64,000 nt of DNA from RHLJ01 sp965601955 (GTDB lineage: Bacteria > Bacteroidota > Rhodothermia > Balneolales > Balneolaceae): the NCBI GenBank assembly GCA_965601955.1, contig OZ271855.1:1612001-1676000 (forward strand). Direction: 5' to 3'. The notes beneath the pieces are model-generated. The model made no database searches. It was not told the origin of the DNA and worked only from the letters and a program-made list of their open reading frames with translations. A program made the translations under genes and the position numbers. Below are positions 24,934 to 32,774 of this stretch, one piece after another. The first letter of the stretch is position 1; every line of letters starts with the position of its first letter.

Positions 24934-25839
24934 TCAAATAGGCTTATAAATAATTTTTGGTCCAGTCTTTTTTTTATTCGTTTTAAAATGAATAGGATTA
25001 TAGTTATCAATTTCAGGAGTTCTTAAATCATTACTGAAAAATAAAACTTCCTTGCCTTCTCTGGATTCATAAGCCGTATGTCTAAATGAATATTCTTTTT
25101 TATGAAATCCATCGTATAGTTTTTGTATCTGAGGCAAATTGTCATATGAAACAATCCATTTGTGATTTTCTATTTTTTTAATTGCTTCTGAAACTAGTTT
25201 ATGGTCATTTTGTTGATAGTAATTCATGTAAAGAGAATTAGCTTTTAGGTAGTAGGGTGGGTCAAAATAAAATATCACATTATTGTTCTCTCCTTCTCTT
25301 TGAATCTTTTCTATAAGACTAAGGGCGTCTTTTTTGTACAGTCTAATGTCTTTTTTTCGCGAGGCTATGCGCCTAATCCTCTTTATTAATTCGGCTTTGT
25401 TAAAACGACAATCCATAAGATAATTGCCATTTTGTTTTGACCCACCAATTACTCCTCCATTTATAATTCCCGATCTATTAGTTCTATTTAAATAAAATGT
25501 TGAAAAGCCTAAGTCTAATAAGTCTATTTTATTTTTATTTTTTTGTACTTCTTTTTGTTTATACCACTCCTTAATAGAAAGTTCACAATTATAGATCCGT
25601 TCACATAACAAGTCTGTCTTATTTAGCACTGAGTGCCAAAAGGCATAGATTGATCTATCCTTATCATTGATAGTAATCCGGTTGACAAAATCTTCTAAAA
25701 GCAAAAACAAGGCGACGGAAGATCCTCCAGCGTATGGTTCGATATAATGCCCATTGACATTATTATCAATACATATTTTTGCTACAAATGCTGCAAGTTT
25801 ATTTTTTCCACCAGGGTATCTCAAAGGAGAATAAATCAT
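24934..25839 (-). CDS. Dam-type (D12 class) DNA adenine N6-methyltransferase
   Basis: A 301-residue class alpha (D12) adenine methyltransferase. RYPGGKNKL (7-15) is the N-terminal AdoMet/lysine motif of Dam/DpnM enzymes, EPYAGGSSVAL (34-44) is AdoMet motif I, and the catalytic DPPY is residues 193-196 (IFYFDPPYYLKANSLY). FYLNRTNRSGIINGG is also typical of the class. No restriction endonuclease gene is adjacent. The start lies one base after the TAG of the ParB-like gene (TAG-T-ATG), so the two are coupled. Composition is very AT-rich compared with its neighbours, indicating acquisition. Recognition sequence is unknown; GATC is possible by family but cannot be inferred. Confidence 0.9.
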   Translation of the reverse strand: MIYSPLRYPGGKNKLAAFVAKICIDNNVNGHYIEPYAGGSSVALFLLLEDFVNRITINDKDRSIYAFWHSVLNKTDLLCERIYNCELSIKEWYKQKEVQKNKNKIDLLDLGFSTFYLNRTNRSGIINGGVIGGSKQNGNYLMDCRFNKAELIKRIRRIASRKKDIRLYKKDALSLIEKIQREGENNNVIFYFDPPYYLKANSLYMNYYQQNDHKLVSEAIKKIENHKWIVSYDNLPQIQKLYDGFHKKEYSFRHTAYESREGKEVLFFSNDLRTPEIDNYNPIHFKTNKKKTGPKIIYKPI

Positions 25840-25840
25840 A

Positions 25841-27199
25841 CTAGAATTTAGAGGTGTCGAGCTTTTTTAATAAGTCATTTTCCTCTTGTAGCATAAATTC
25901 AATTAGAGGGATTAAGTTGTCGCAAAAAGTATCAGAATCTGCTGGAGTTGCTCCGACTTTATAATTGTGTATTACTTGATGTAGTCTATCCAAATCTAAT
26001 GCTTCAAATGCCTTTTTATCACTTCTTACTGTTATCAGAGAAGAAAACAGATTTTTTAATTTATTAAAGTTAGTGTAGGGGAGTTTAGTATTGTTTTTGC
26101 CATAAAAAGCTGGTTGGAAATAAGTTAAGTCACATAAATAGGTGCCATTATAAGCAGTATTCTCAATGACAAATTTTAATGTACACTCAAATGCAATTCG
26201 AACCATAGCTGTTTTTGCATTTGGGTTATCATCTTTTTTTAGACTAAAACATTCATTAATTGTTTTTTTAACACCAGGTGCGATATTCTTTCTATATGTA
26301 GTAGGTCTTTTTTTTGTTGATGATCTTGTTTTGCTTCCCTTTTTATTGGAGGTGGCTTTGTTACTTTTTTTTCCACTTTTTGGCTTAAACCCAAATTCAA
26401 TTAACTCATCTAAAAAACCTTCTTTCTTAGTATCTATATCTTGGGTTTTAGTAGAAGGATATAATTTCAAATACTCTATCAATGCATTTATATATGAGAT
26501 AAATGAATCTTGGTCGGTAATTTTTATTTCATATGATGGCTTTCCTAAAAAATAGTACCCACATTTTCTACTGAAGCTAAATAATCTTTCAAAAATAATG
26601 GTCTTACCACCTGTTCTTCCTCGACCTCTACGTAAAAGTTTTTTTAAATCTTCCCCTCCTATTTTTACAGATTCATAGTAGAAGCTTGCAAGTTTTAATA
26701 GCTGACTTGGGTTAGAATCAAGTTCTCGAATAGTATCAAATGAACTTCCATTATTATATATGCGGTCAACTTCTAGGGCCTTAGCAATTCTATCCCATTG
26801 TTTAAATAAATTATTCGTGTGTTCATTTAGTATTCGATTTTCAAGATCAGTTGGATTATGATAAATAAGGACTGGTAGCTCCTCAAATTTTCTTGTTCTC
26901 AATTCCAGTTCAAAATCTTTTGGTCTTGCTAGTGCCTTAATAGCGGCGCACCTTCGATTACCATCTCTTACTAAAAATTTATCTTCTACTTGAAGAACCC
27001 AAAGTGGTCTATCAGGATAGAATTCATTCGAAGCCGAAATGGCTTTAGCAATTTCTTCAGCCGATTCATTGAATAACAAATACTCAATTAGATCTTCTTC
27101 TTTTCCACTACTACTGTAAAGTTGAGCAAATCTGGGGTTATTAATATCTAAAACTAGATCATTAATTTTAGCAGTAGTTAGCGTGTGTTTTTCAGCCAT
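25841..27199 (-). CDS. ParB/Srx-type N-terminal domain protein with helical C-terminal domain
   Basis: A 452-residue protein. The N-terminal domain (about 9-115) is of the ParB/sulfiredoxin fold: INNPRF, then the signature VRDGNRRCAAIKAL with DGNRR at 79-83. A helical middle part follows (120-265). Residues 272-305 are a Lys/Ser/Thr-rich linker, likely DNA- or RNA-contacting. The C-terminal 145 residues are helical and contain DRLHQVIHNYKVG with Arg405-x5-His411, which resembles an RNase-type HEPN motif. No chromosome-partition partner ParA is nearby, so this is not an ordinary ParB. It is translated ahead of, and coupled to, the Dam-type methyltransferase. The AT-rich composition marks the pair as a foreign cassette. 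Confidence 0.8.
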   Translation of the reverse strand: MAEKHTLTTAKINDLVLDINNPRFAQLYSSSGKEEDLIEYLLFNESAEEIAKAISASNEFYPDRPLWVLQVEDKFLVRDGNRRCAAIKALARPKDFELELRTRKFEELPVLIYHNPTDLENRILNEHTNNLFKQWDRIAKALEVDRIYNNGSSFDTIRELDSNPSQLLKLASFYYESVKIGGEDLKKLLRRGRGRTGGKTIIFERLFSFSRKCGYYFLGKPSYEIKITDQDSFISYINALIEYLKLYPSTKTQDIDTKKEGFLDELIEFGFKPKSGKKSNKATSNKKGSKTRSSTKKRPTTYRKNIAPGVKKTINECFSLKKDDNPNAKTAMVRIAFECTLKFVIENTAYNGTYLCDLTYFQPAFYGKNNTKLPYTNFNKLKNLFSSLITVRSDKKAFEALDLDRLHQVIHNYKVGATPADSDTFCDNLIPLIEFMLQEENDLLKKLDTSKF

Positions 27200-27246
27200 C
27201 TATATCCCCGAAAATTTTTATTGTATATAAAATATTTTCAAGGATT

Positions 27247-27264
27247 AATATGTAAAAACATATT
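27247..27264. promoter_or_regulatory. Perfect inverted repeat upstream of the ParB-Dam cassette
   Basis: AATATGT (27247-27253), AAAA, ACATATT (27258-27264): a 7-base perfect inverted repeat 48 bases upstream of the ParB-like start, in an AT-rich promoter region. It is a candidate operator for autoregulation of the cassette. Confidence 0.45.
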
Positions 27265-27315
27265 GAACTATAAAAGCCTTTGAAGGGGGTACGTGAAAAA
27301 TCTGTAATATGAGTA

Positions 27316-28362
27316 TTAGTTATTCTCCGGCCTTAAGGTTCTCACCGTAGCACCGGCCTGCCACATTTCGCTTTCTCGCAGTTCTTGGAGTTCTTGTTCT
27401 AAGCCTTCCCGGTAATCATCTTTAGAATTGGAATCAATGGACTTTTGAGCTTCATTGCCCGCCGCTACTTCTTTGTATAGCTCTTCGAACACCGGTTTGG
27501 TAGCATCCCGGAATGGTTTCCACCAGTCTAAGGCACCGCGTTGAGCAGTGGTGGAACAGTTGGCATACATCCAGTCCATACCGTTTTCGGCGACTAACGG
27601 CATAAGGGACTGAGTAAGTTCTTCTACTGTTTCGTTAAAGGCTTCAGAAGGAGTATGCCCATTAGCTCTAAGCACTTCATACTGTGCGGCAAAAATTCCC
27701 TGGATCGCGCCCATAAGGGTTCCTCTTTCACCAGTTAAATCGCTGTACACTTCTTTTTTGAAAGTAGTGGGGAAGAGGTAGCCTGAACCTACACCAATCC
27801 CCAATGCAACCACTCGATTCTTTGCATTTCCTGTGGCATCCTGAAAAATGGCATAGCTAGAATTCAATCCACGGCCTTCTAAGAACATTCGTCGGAGGGA
27901 AGTACCTGAGCCTTTTGGAGCAACCAGGATTACGTCCACATCTTCCGGAGGAATAATGCCGGTTCGTTCTTTGTAGGTGATTCCAAATCCATGGGAGAAA
28001 TAAAGGGCTTTCCCGGGAGTGAGGTTCTCCTTCACTGTAGGCCAAAGGGAGATTTGCCCTGCATCGGAAAGAAGGAATTGAAGGATGGTTCCTCGTTGAC
28101 AAGCCTCCTCCAGCTCAAAAAGCGTTTCGCCGGGAACCCAGCCATCAGCCACGGCTTTATCCCAGGTTTTGGATTTTCTTCGCTGGCCAACAATCACATT
28201 AAAGCCATTGTCTTTCAGGTTTAAGGCTTGCCCCGGGCCTTGTACTCCATATCCTAAAATAGCGATCGTTTCGTTTTTGAGGGTTTCTCTTGCTTTATCG
28301 AGAGGGAATTCCTCGCGTGTTACTACTTCTTCTTCGACTCCGCCAAAATTTAAAAGTGCCAT
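27316..28362 (-). CDS. ilvC: Ketol-acid reductoisomerase
   Basis: NADPH- and Mg-dependent conversion of 2-acetolactate (or acetohydroxybutyrate) to the dihydroxy acid, second common step of valine, leucine and isoleucine synthesis. The 348-residue protein has the Rossmann motif AILGYGVQGPGQALNLKDNG, the NADPH-phosphate-contacting RRKSKTW loop, the catalytic VAPKGSG region, and the knotted C-terminal domain with TGERGTLMGAIQGIFAAQYE (metal-binding Glu) and NCSTTAQRGALDWW. It is the last gene of ilvD-ilvB-ilvN-ilvC. A 183-base gap with two palindromes separates it from ilvN, which may adjust its expression separately. Confidence 0.97.
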   Translation of the reverse strand: MALLNFGGVEEEVVTREEFPLDKARETLKNETIAILGYGVQGPGQALNLKDNGFNVIVGQRRKSKTWDKAVADGWVPGETLFELEEACQRGTILQFLLSDAGQISLWPTVKENLTPGKALYFSHGFGITYKERTGIIPPEDVDVILVAPKGSGTSLRRMFLEGRGLNSSYAIFQDATGNAKNRVVALGIGVGSGYLFPTTFKKEVYSDLTGERGTLMGAIQGIFAAQYEVLRANGHTPSEAFNETVEELTQSLMPLVAENGMDWMYANCSTTAQRGALDWWKPFRDATKPVFEELYKEVAAGNEAQKSIDSNSKDDYREGLEQELQELRESEMWQAGATVRTLRPENN

Positions 28363-28438
28363 TTTTATGTTCTGTTGTTTTGAGTTAGTGAGTTTCTATG
28401 AAATTAGGTTTGGTGGTTGTAATGGCCCACCCCTCAAT

Positions 28439-28510
28439 CCCCTCCGGCGGAGGGGAGGCTCCTTGTTCTATTCAATGAAATAAACAACGAGTGTCTCCTC
28501 TTGAGAGGAG
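28439..28510. repeat. Two GC-rich/CT-rich palindromes between ilvN and ilvC
   Basis: CCCCTCCGGCGGAGGGG (28439-28455) and CTCCTCTTGAGAGGAG (28495-28510) are each palindromic. Words around them (CCACCCCTCAATCCCC, CACGAGGTGTG) belong to a repeat vocabulary seen between genes in related genomes. They could also act as an RNA processing or stabilising site within the ilv transcript. Confidence 0.55.
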
Positions 28511-28545
28511 AACACGAGGTGTGTTTTTGATGGTATGGAGTTTGA

Positions 28546-29091
28546 TTATCCATCAACTCCTTCCTCCAATAATTCTTTGACCTGTTTACCGAGGCCATAT
28601 TCTTGCCGGGCTACAGCTACGCGGCCTGAGCGTACAAATTCATTGATCCCATATGGCTGTAAATCTTCGAACAAAGCAACGGTTTCCCTGCGGTATCCGG
28701 CTTTTTCGATTACAACGAAATCTTTTTCAATGGTTAGGAAGCGAGCATTATGTTCTCTGACAATAAGCTCTACTTCCAGGCTGTTTGTTAAAGACTCAGT
28801 CGGGATTTTGTATAAGGCCAGTTCCTGTTGAACCACTTCTTCACGCTTATAATAGCCCGCTTTTAATACTTCAACCTGTTTTTCGATCTGCTTCACCACT
28901 TTTTGAATCACATCTTCTGTTTCGGTTACAGCCATGGTGAAGCGGTAGATACCATCCATTTCACTTTCGGAAGCAGTGAGACTTTCAATATTGATTTTTC
29001 GCTTGGTGAAAATAATCGTGAGCCGGTGCAAAAGGCCGACATGATTTTCAGTGTATGCCGTAATCGTAAATTCTTGCTTTAGAGGTACCAT
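28546..29091 (-). CDS. ilvN: Acetolactate synthase small (regulatory) subunit
   Basis: Regulatory subunit of acetohydroxyacid synthase; it activates the large subunit and confers feedback inhibition by branched-chain amino acids, usually valine. The 181-residue protein starts with an ACT domain (about 7-80): FTITAYTENHVGLLHRLTIIFTKRKINIESLTASES, including the Gly and Asn/Glu positions that form the effector site. A second, less conserved domain follows (VELIVREHNARFL, YGINEFVRSGRVAVAR). It begins four bases after the ilvB stop, so the two subunits are made together. Confidence 0.95.
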   Translation of the reverse strand: MVPLKQEFTITAYTENHVGLLHRLTIIFTKRKINIESLTASESEMDGIYRFTMAVTETEDVIQKVVKQIEKQVEVLKAGYYKREEVVQQELALYKIPTESLTNSLEVELIVREHNARFLTIEKDFVVIEKAGYRRETVALFEDLQPYGINEFVRSGRVAVARQEYGLGKQVKELLEEGVDG

Positions 29092-29095
29092 ATCA

Positions 29096-30832
29096 TCACT
29101 CCAGTCTGATCTCTGCTACTCCTGATCCACTGGGAACCATAGGGAATACATTATTCTCTTTTCCTACCATCACTTCCAGGAAGTAAGCGCCATCATATTC
29201 AATGAATTCTTTAATGGCTGATCCCAACTCTTCTCGCTTAGTAACCTTATTGGTAGGGATATAGAAGCCTTTAACCATCTGCTGGAAATCAGGGTTAATC
29301 ATTTCTGTTGCAGAATAGCGCTTATCAAAAAAGAGCTGTTGCCACTGCCTCACCATCCCTAAAAACTCGTTGTTGAGTAATAGCACTTTCACCTTCGCTT
29401 TGGTCTGGTAAATGGTAGCCAGTTCCTGGAGTGTCATTTGAAAACCACCATCACCCACAACGGCTATCACTGTTCGATCAGGAGCTCCAAGTGCAGCACC
29501 CAAACCTGCGGGGAGCCCGAAACCCATGGTTCCGAGTCCGCCCGAGGTTATGTTGCTCTTCGATTGAGTGAATTTGGAATAACGGCAGGCTACCATTTGG
29601 TGCTGCCCCACGTCGGTAACCAGGATATGATCACCTCCGGTATTCTCATTGATTAATCGAATTACTTCTCCCATACTCAGTATGTCGGAAGTAGGGTAGA
29701 GCTCGTTCTGTATTACTTTTTCATGCTCTTGTTTATCACAATCTCTGAATCGCTGGAGCCATTCTTCATGGCTAGTTGGTTTTACCCGCTTGATGAGCTC
29801 TTGCAACGAGTCTTTAGCATCACCTAAAACTGCGACATCCGCTTTCACATTCTTGTCAATCTCTGCCGGGTCTATTTCCAGGTGGATGACCTTAGCCTGC
29901 TTCGCATACTTGGATAGATTGCCCGTTACCCGGTCATCAAATCGCATACCGATAGCAATGAGTACATCGCATTCGTTGGTAAGGAGGTTGGGCCCATAAT
30001 TGCCGTGCATACCCAGCATTCCAACATTCAAAGGGTGATCGGTTTCGAGAGCGGAAAGCCCCATAATAGTCCATGCAGAGGGGATACCCGTTTTCTCAAT
30101 GAATGTCTTGAATTCTTTTTCGGCGTGAGCCAGGATTATCCCCTGCCCAAATAGCACAAAAGGTCGTTCTGCATTATTGATAAGCTCGGCGGCTTCCTCA
30201 ACCTTAGCCAAATCAAGGCTTGGTTTTTCAATATAGCTGCGTACGGAAGTACATTTCTTGTATTCGAAATCAAATTCCTCAAACTGGGCGTCTTTAGTGA
30301 TATCCACTAAAACCGGTCCCGGCCGCCCAGATCTTGCCAGGTAAAAAGCTTTGGCTAGTGCTTCGGGAATTTCCTCAGCGCGTGTAACCTGGTAATTCCA
30401 TTTGGTAACCGGCATCGAAATGCCAATTACATCGGTTTCCTGGAAGGCATCACTTCCTAATAAAGCAGAAGGAACCTGCCCGGTTATACATACAAGAGGG
30501 GTGGAATCGATTTGAGCATCCGCTAAACCTGTAATGAGGTTTGTAGCTCCAGGCCCGGAAGTAGCCAGGCAAACGCCCACTTTGCCAGAAGCACGTGCAT
30601 AGCCTTGAGCGGCATGACTGGCTCCCTGTTCATGACGAGCAAGGACGTGATGAATTTGCTCGCGGTAATCATAAAGCGAATCATACACAGGCATGATTGC
30701 ACCACCAGGATATCCAAAGAGCATATCCACGCCTTCTTCGAGTAAAATCCGTACTACGGCTTCTGCACCAGTAACTCGTTCAGTTGTGGTTGTATGTGTT
30801 GTTGTTTGATTGAGTGTGTCTACCGTTCCCAT
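29096..30832 (-). CDS. ilvB: Acetolactate synthase large (catalytic) subunit
   Basis: Thiamine-diphosphate enzyme joining two pyruvates to 2-acetolactate, or pyruvate with 2-ketobutyrate to acetohydroxybutyrate. The 578-residue length is usual. The N-terminal pyrimidine-binding domain has FGYPGGAIMPVYD and the catalytic Glu in LARHEQGASHAAQGYAR. The central FAD domain includes MLGMHGNYGPNL, and the C-terminal domain has the ThDP motif GDGGFQMTLQELATI...NNEF. Isoleucine/valine feedback would act through the ilvN product. It starts 24 bases after ilvD. I prefer the first ATG although the first ~20 residues (TTTHTTTTER) are low complexity and Met34 is possible. Confidence 0.97.
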   Translation of the reverse strand: MGTVDTLNQTTTHTTTTERVTGAEAVVRILLEEGVDMLFGYPGGAIMPVYDSLYDYREQIHHVLARHEQGASHAAQGYARASGKVGVCLATSGPGATNLITGLADAQIDSTPLVCITGQVPSALLGSDAFQETDVIGISMPVTKWNYQVTRAEEIPEALAKAFYLARSGRPGPVLVDITKDAQFEEFDFEYKKCTSVRSYIEKPSLDLAKVEEAAELINNAERPFVLFGQGIILAHAEKEFKTFIEKTGIPSAWTIMGLSALETDHPLNVGMLGMHGNYGPNLLTNECDVLIAIGMRFDDRVTGNLSKYAKQAKVIHLEIDPAEIDKNVKADVAVLGDAKDSLQELIKRVKPTSHEEWLQRFRDCDKQEHEKVIQNELYPTSDILSMGEVIRLINENTGGDHILVTDVGQHQMVACRYSKFTQSKSNITSGGLGTMGFGLPAGLGAALGAPDRTVIAVVGDGGFQMTLQELATIYQTKAKVKVLLLNNEFLGMVRQWQQLFFDKRYSATEMINPDFQQMVKGFYIPTNKVTKREELGSAIKEFIEYDGAYFLEVMVGKENNVFPMVPSGSGVAEIRLE

Positions 30833-30856
30833 AGTGAGTGAGTTGAGAATGACTGA

Positions 30857-32536
30857 TTAGAACTCATCGGTCACGCAGCCTTCCGAGGCTGACGAAACCG
30901 TTTTAGCATATTTGTATAGCTGTCCACTTTGTTCTTTAAGTGGGGGTTCTTGCCAGGCTCCTCGCCTGGATTCTAATTCCTTTTCTGAAAGATCAACCTG
31001 GATAGTGTTCTTCTCTGCATCAATACTGATGAGATCGCCATCCTGGATTAGTGCAATAGTTCCTCCCGATTGAGCCTCTGGAGTAACATGCCCAACCACG
31101 AAGCCATGAGATCCACCGGAAAACCTTCCATCTGTGATTAGAGCTACATCTTTCCCAAGTCCAGCACCCATTATGGCTGAGGTTGGCTTTAGCATCTCGG
31201 GCATCCCGGGACCGCCTTTCGGTCCTACATAGCGGATAACAATGACATCACCTTTTTGAACCTTGCCATCTCGGATACCATCATTGGCTTCTTCCTCGCT
31301 ATCAAAAACCCTGGCAGAGCCCGAGAAGGCGAATCCTTCTTTGCCGGTGATTTTTGCCACAGCTCCGTCTTCGGCTACGTTACCAAATAGGATTTGAATG
31401 TGACCGGTGGTTTTGATGGGAGTGGAAGCTGGAAAAACTACTTTCTGTTCAGAGGAAAGCGGGCTTATATCCTCCAGGTTTTCCTCAATACTTTTCCCGG
31501 TAACCGTGAGGCAACTTCCATCGATCATACCTTCATTCAGCATGAATTTCATTACACCGGGAATTCCACCCACGTTATGAAGATCTTCCATTACATACTG
31601 TCCGCTGGGCTTCAGATCAGCAAGGAAAGGGGTTGAATCACTGATTTCCTGGAAATCAGCTAAGGTAAATTCGAGGTCCGCCGCTTTAGCAATGGCTATC
31701 ATATGAAGTACTGCATTAGTAGAACCTCCGAGAATGGTAATCAGCTTAAACGCATTTTTAAGGGAGGTTTTAGTAAGGATGTCTCTTGGTTTTAGATCCT
31801 TCTCAAGTAACGAGTAAAGATGTTCGCCTACAGCTTCACATTCCAATACTTTATCGGCACTGGTCGCAGGATTAGAAGCATTATAAGGGAGGCTCATTCC
31901 CATTGCTTCTATGGCTGAAGCCATTGTGTTAGCTGTATACATTCCTCCACAAGCTCCGGGACCAGGACAAGAGTTCATTACAATATCTTTGAATTCCTGG
32001 TCATCGATAGAACCCGATACTTTTTGTCCCCATGCTTCGAAGGCGGAAACCACATCCAGTTTTTTCCCATTGTGATGTCCCGGGGCAATAGTACCTCCAT
32101 AAATTAAGATGGCTGGCCTATTGATGCGAAGCATCGCCATTAACGCTCCTGGCATGTTTTTATCACACCCAACTATTGCTGCCATTCCATCATAACTCAT
32201 CCCTTTCACCATCGACTCCATTGAATCAGCGATTAAATCGCGAGAAGGAAGAGAGTAGCGCATACCCGGTGTTCCCATCGAAATACCATCACTTATGCCA
32301 ATAGTATTGAAAATGAGGCCGGTCATTGAATGAACATTTACACCTCGTTTTACGTGAACAGCCAGATCGTTCAAATGCATGTTACAAGGATTTCCCTCAT
32401 ATCCTGTACTGGCAATACCGATCATAGGCTGTTTCAGGTCTTCATCAGTAAGTCCCAGTGCATGGAGCATTGCCTGGGCGGCAGGCTGTGAGCCGTCTTG
32501 TGTAATGTGTTTGCTGTATTTGTTGAGTTCTGCCAT
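30857..32536 (-). CDS. ilvD: Dihydroxy-acid dehydratase
   Basis: Iron-sulfur dehydratase forming 2-keto-isovalerate or 2-keto-3-methylvalerate, third common step of branched-chain synthesis. The 559 residues carry the cluster and metal motifs: GNPCNMHL, VGCDKNMPGALMA, SCPGPGACGGMYTANTMA (cluster Cys) and, in the C-terminal barrel, TDGRFSGGSHGFVVGHVTPEA with the catalytic Ser. It is the first structural gene of the ilv operon. The start ATG at 32536 lies 12 bases after the T-run of the attenuator, so its expression depends on read-through of that terminator. Confidence 0.97.
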   Translation of the reverse strand: MAELNKYSKHITQDGSQPAAQAMLHALGLTDEDLKQPMIGIASTGYEGNPCNMHLNDLAVHVKRGVNVHSMTGLIFNTIGISDGISMGTPGMRYSLPSRDLIADSMESMVKGMSYDGMAAIVGCDKNMPGALMAMLRINRPAILIYGGTIAPGHHNGKKLDVVSAFEAWGQKVSGSIDDQEFKDIVMNSCPGPGACGGMYTANTMASAIEAMGMSLPYNASNPATSADKVLECEAVGEHLYSLLEKDLKPRDILTKTSLKNAFKLITILGGSTNAVLHMIAIAKAADLEFTLADFQEISDSTPFLADLKPSGQYVMEDLHNVGGIPGVMKFMLNEGMIDGSCLTVTGKSIEENLEDISPLSSEQKVVFPASTPIKTTGHIQILFGNVAEDGAVAKITGKEGFAFSGSARVFDSEEEANDGIRDGKVQKGDVIVIRYVGPKGGPGMPEMLKPTSAIMGAGLGKDVALITDGRFSGGSHGFVVGHVTPEAQSGGTIALIQDGDLISIDAEKNTIQVDLSEKELESRRGAWQEPPLKEQSGQLYKYAKTVSSASEGCVTDEF

Positions 32537-32548
32537 TAATTCTTTATC

Positions 32549-32579
32549 AAAAAAAAAGCCTTCCGGTTGGGGAAGGCTT
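32549..32579 (-). terminator. Attenuator terminator of the ilv operon
   Basis: Read on the minus strand: AAGCCTTCC (32579-32571), a short loop, GGAAGGCTT (32564-32556), followed by nine T (to 32549). This is a perfect intrinsic terminator located between the leader peptide and ilvD. Its 5' arm can instead pair with leader segment GGGGAAAGC (32618-32610), where eight of nine bases match GCCTTCCCC (32577-32569). The two structures are mutually exclusive, as in classical amino-acid attenuators. Confidence 0.92.
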
Positions 32580-32599
32580 CGTTTAAAATCGTTGTCCTA

Positions 32600-32677
32600 T
32601 CAACATAGAGCTTTCCCCGGTCGGTATGATTTACCAATGACGCTAATAATGACCAAGGAAATGATAGTTGATAACAT
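32600..32677 (-). CDS. ilv operon leader peptide
   Basis: A 25-codon open frame on the minus strand, ATG at 32677-32675 and TGA at 32602-32600, about 65 bases upstream of ilvD. It begins MLSTIISLVIISVI, so ten of residues 2-14 are Ile, Leu or Val, and ends in a polar SYRPGKALC. The antiterminator segment (32618-32610) lies within its last codons. A ribosome that reaches the stop covers that segment and lets the terminator form. A ribosome stalled at the Ile/Val/Leu codons leaves it free to pair with the terminator arm. This is the logic of ilvL-type attenuation: the operon is expressed when charged branched-chain tRNAs are short. The layout is seen directly; regulation is inferred from it. 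Confidence 0.88.
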   Translation of the reverse strand: MLSTIISLVIISVIGKSYRPGKALC

Positions 32678-32774
32678 AATTAATCTGTTTGCTCGCAAAG
32701 AAAGAGCTTCTTGCTTCGAAATACAATCATCCGATGAAATAAATATTCAGAAAAATGGGATGGCCAAAGAAAAT

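Noticed and set aside
25841..27199. Chromosome-partition ParB
   Set aside because: No ParA gene, no parS-like sites seen and the C-terminal part differs from partition ParB proteins.
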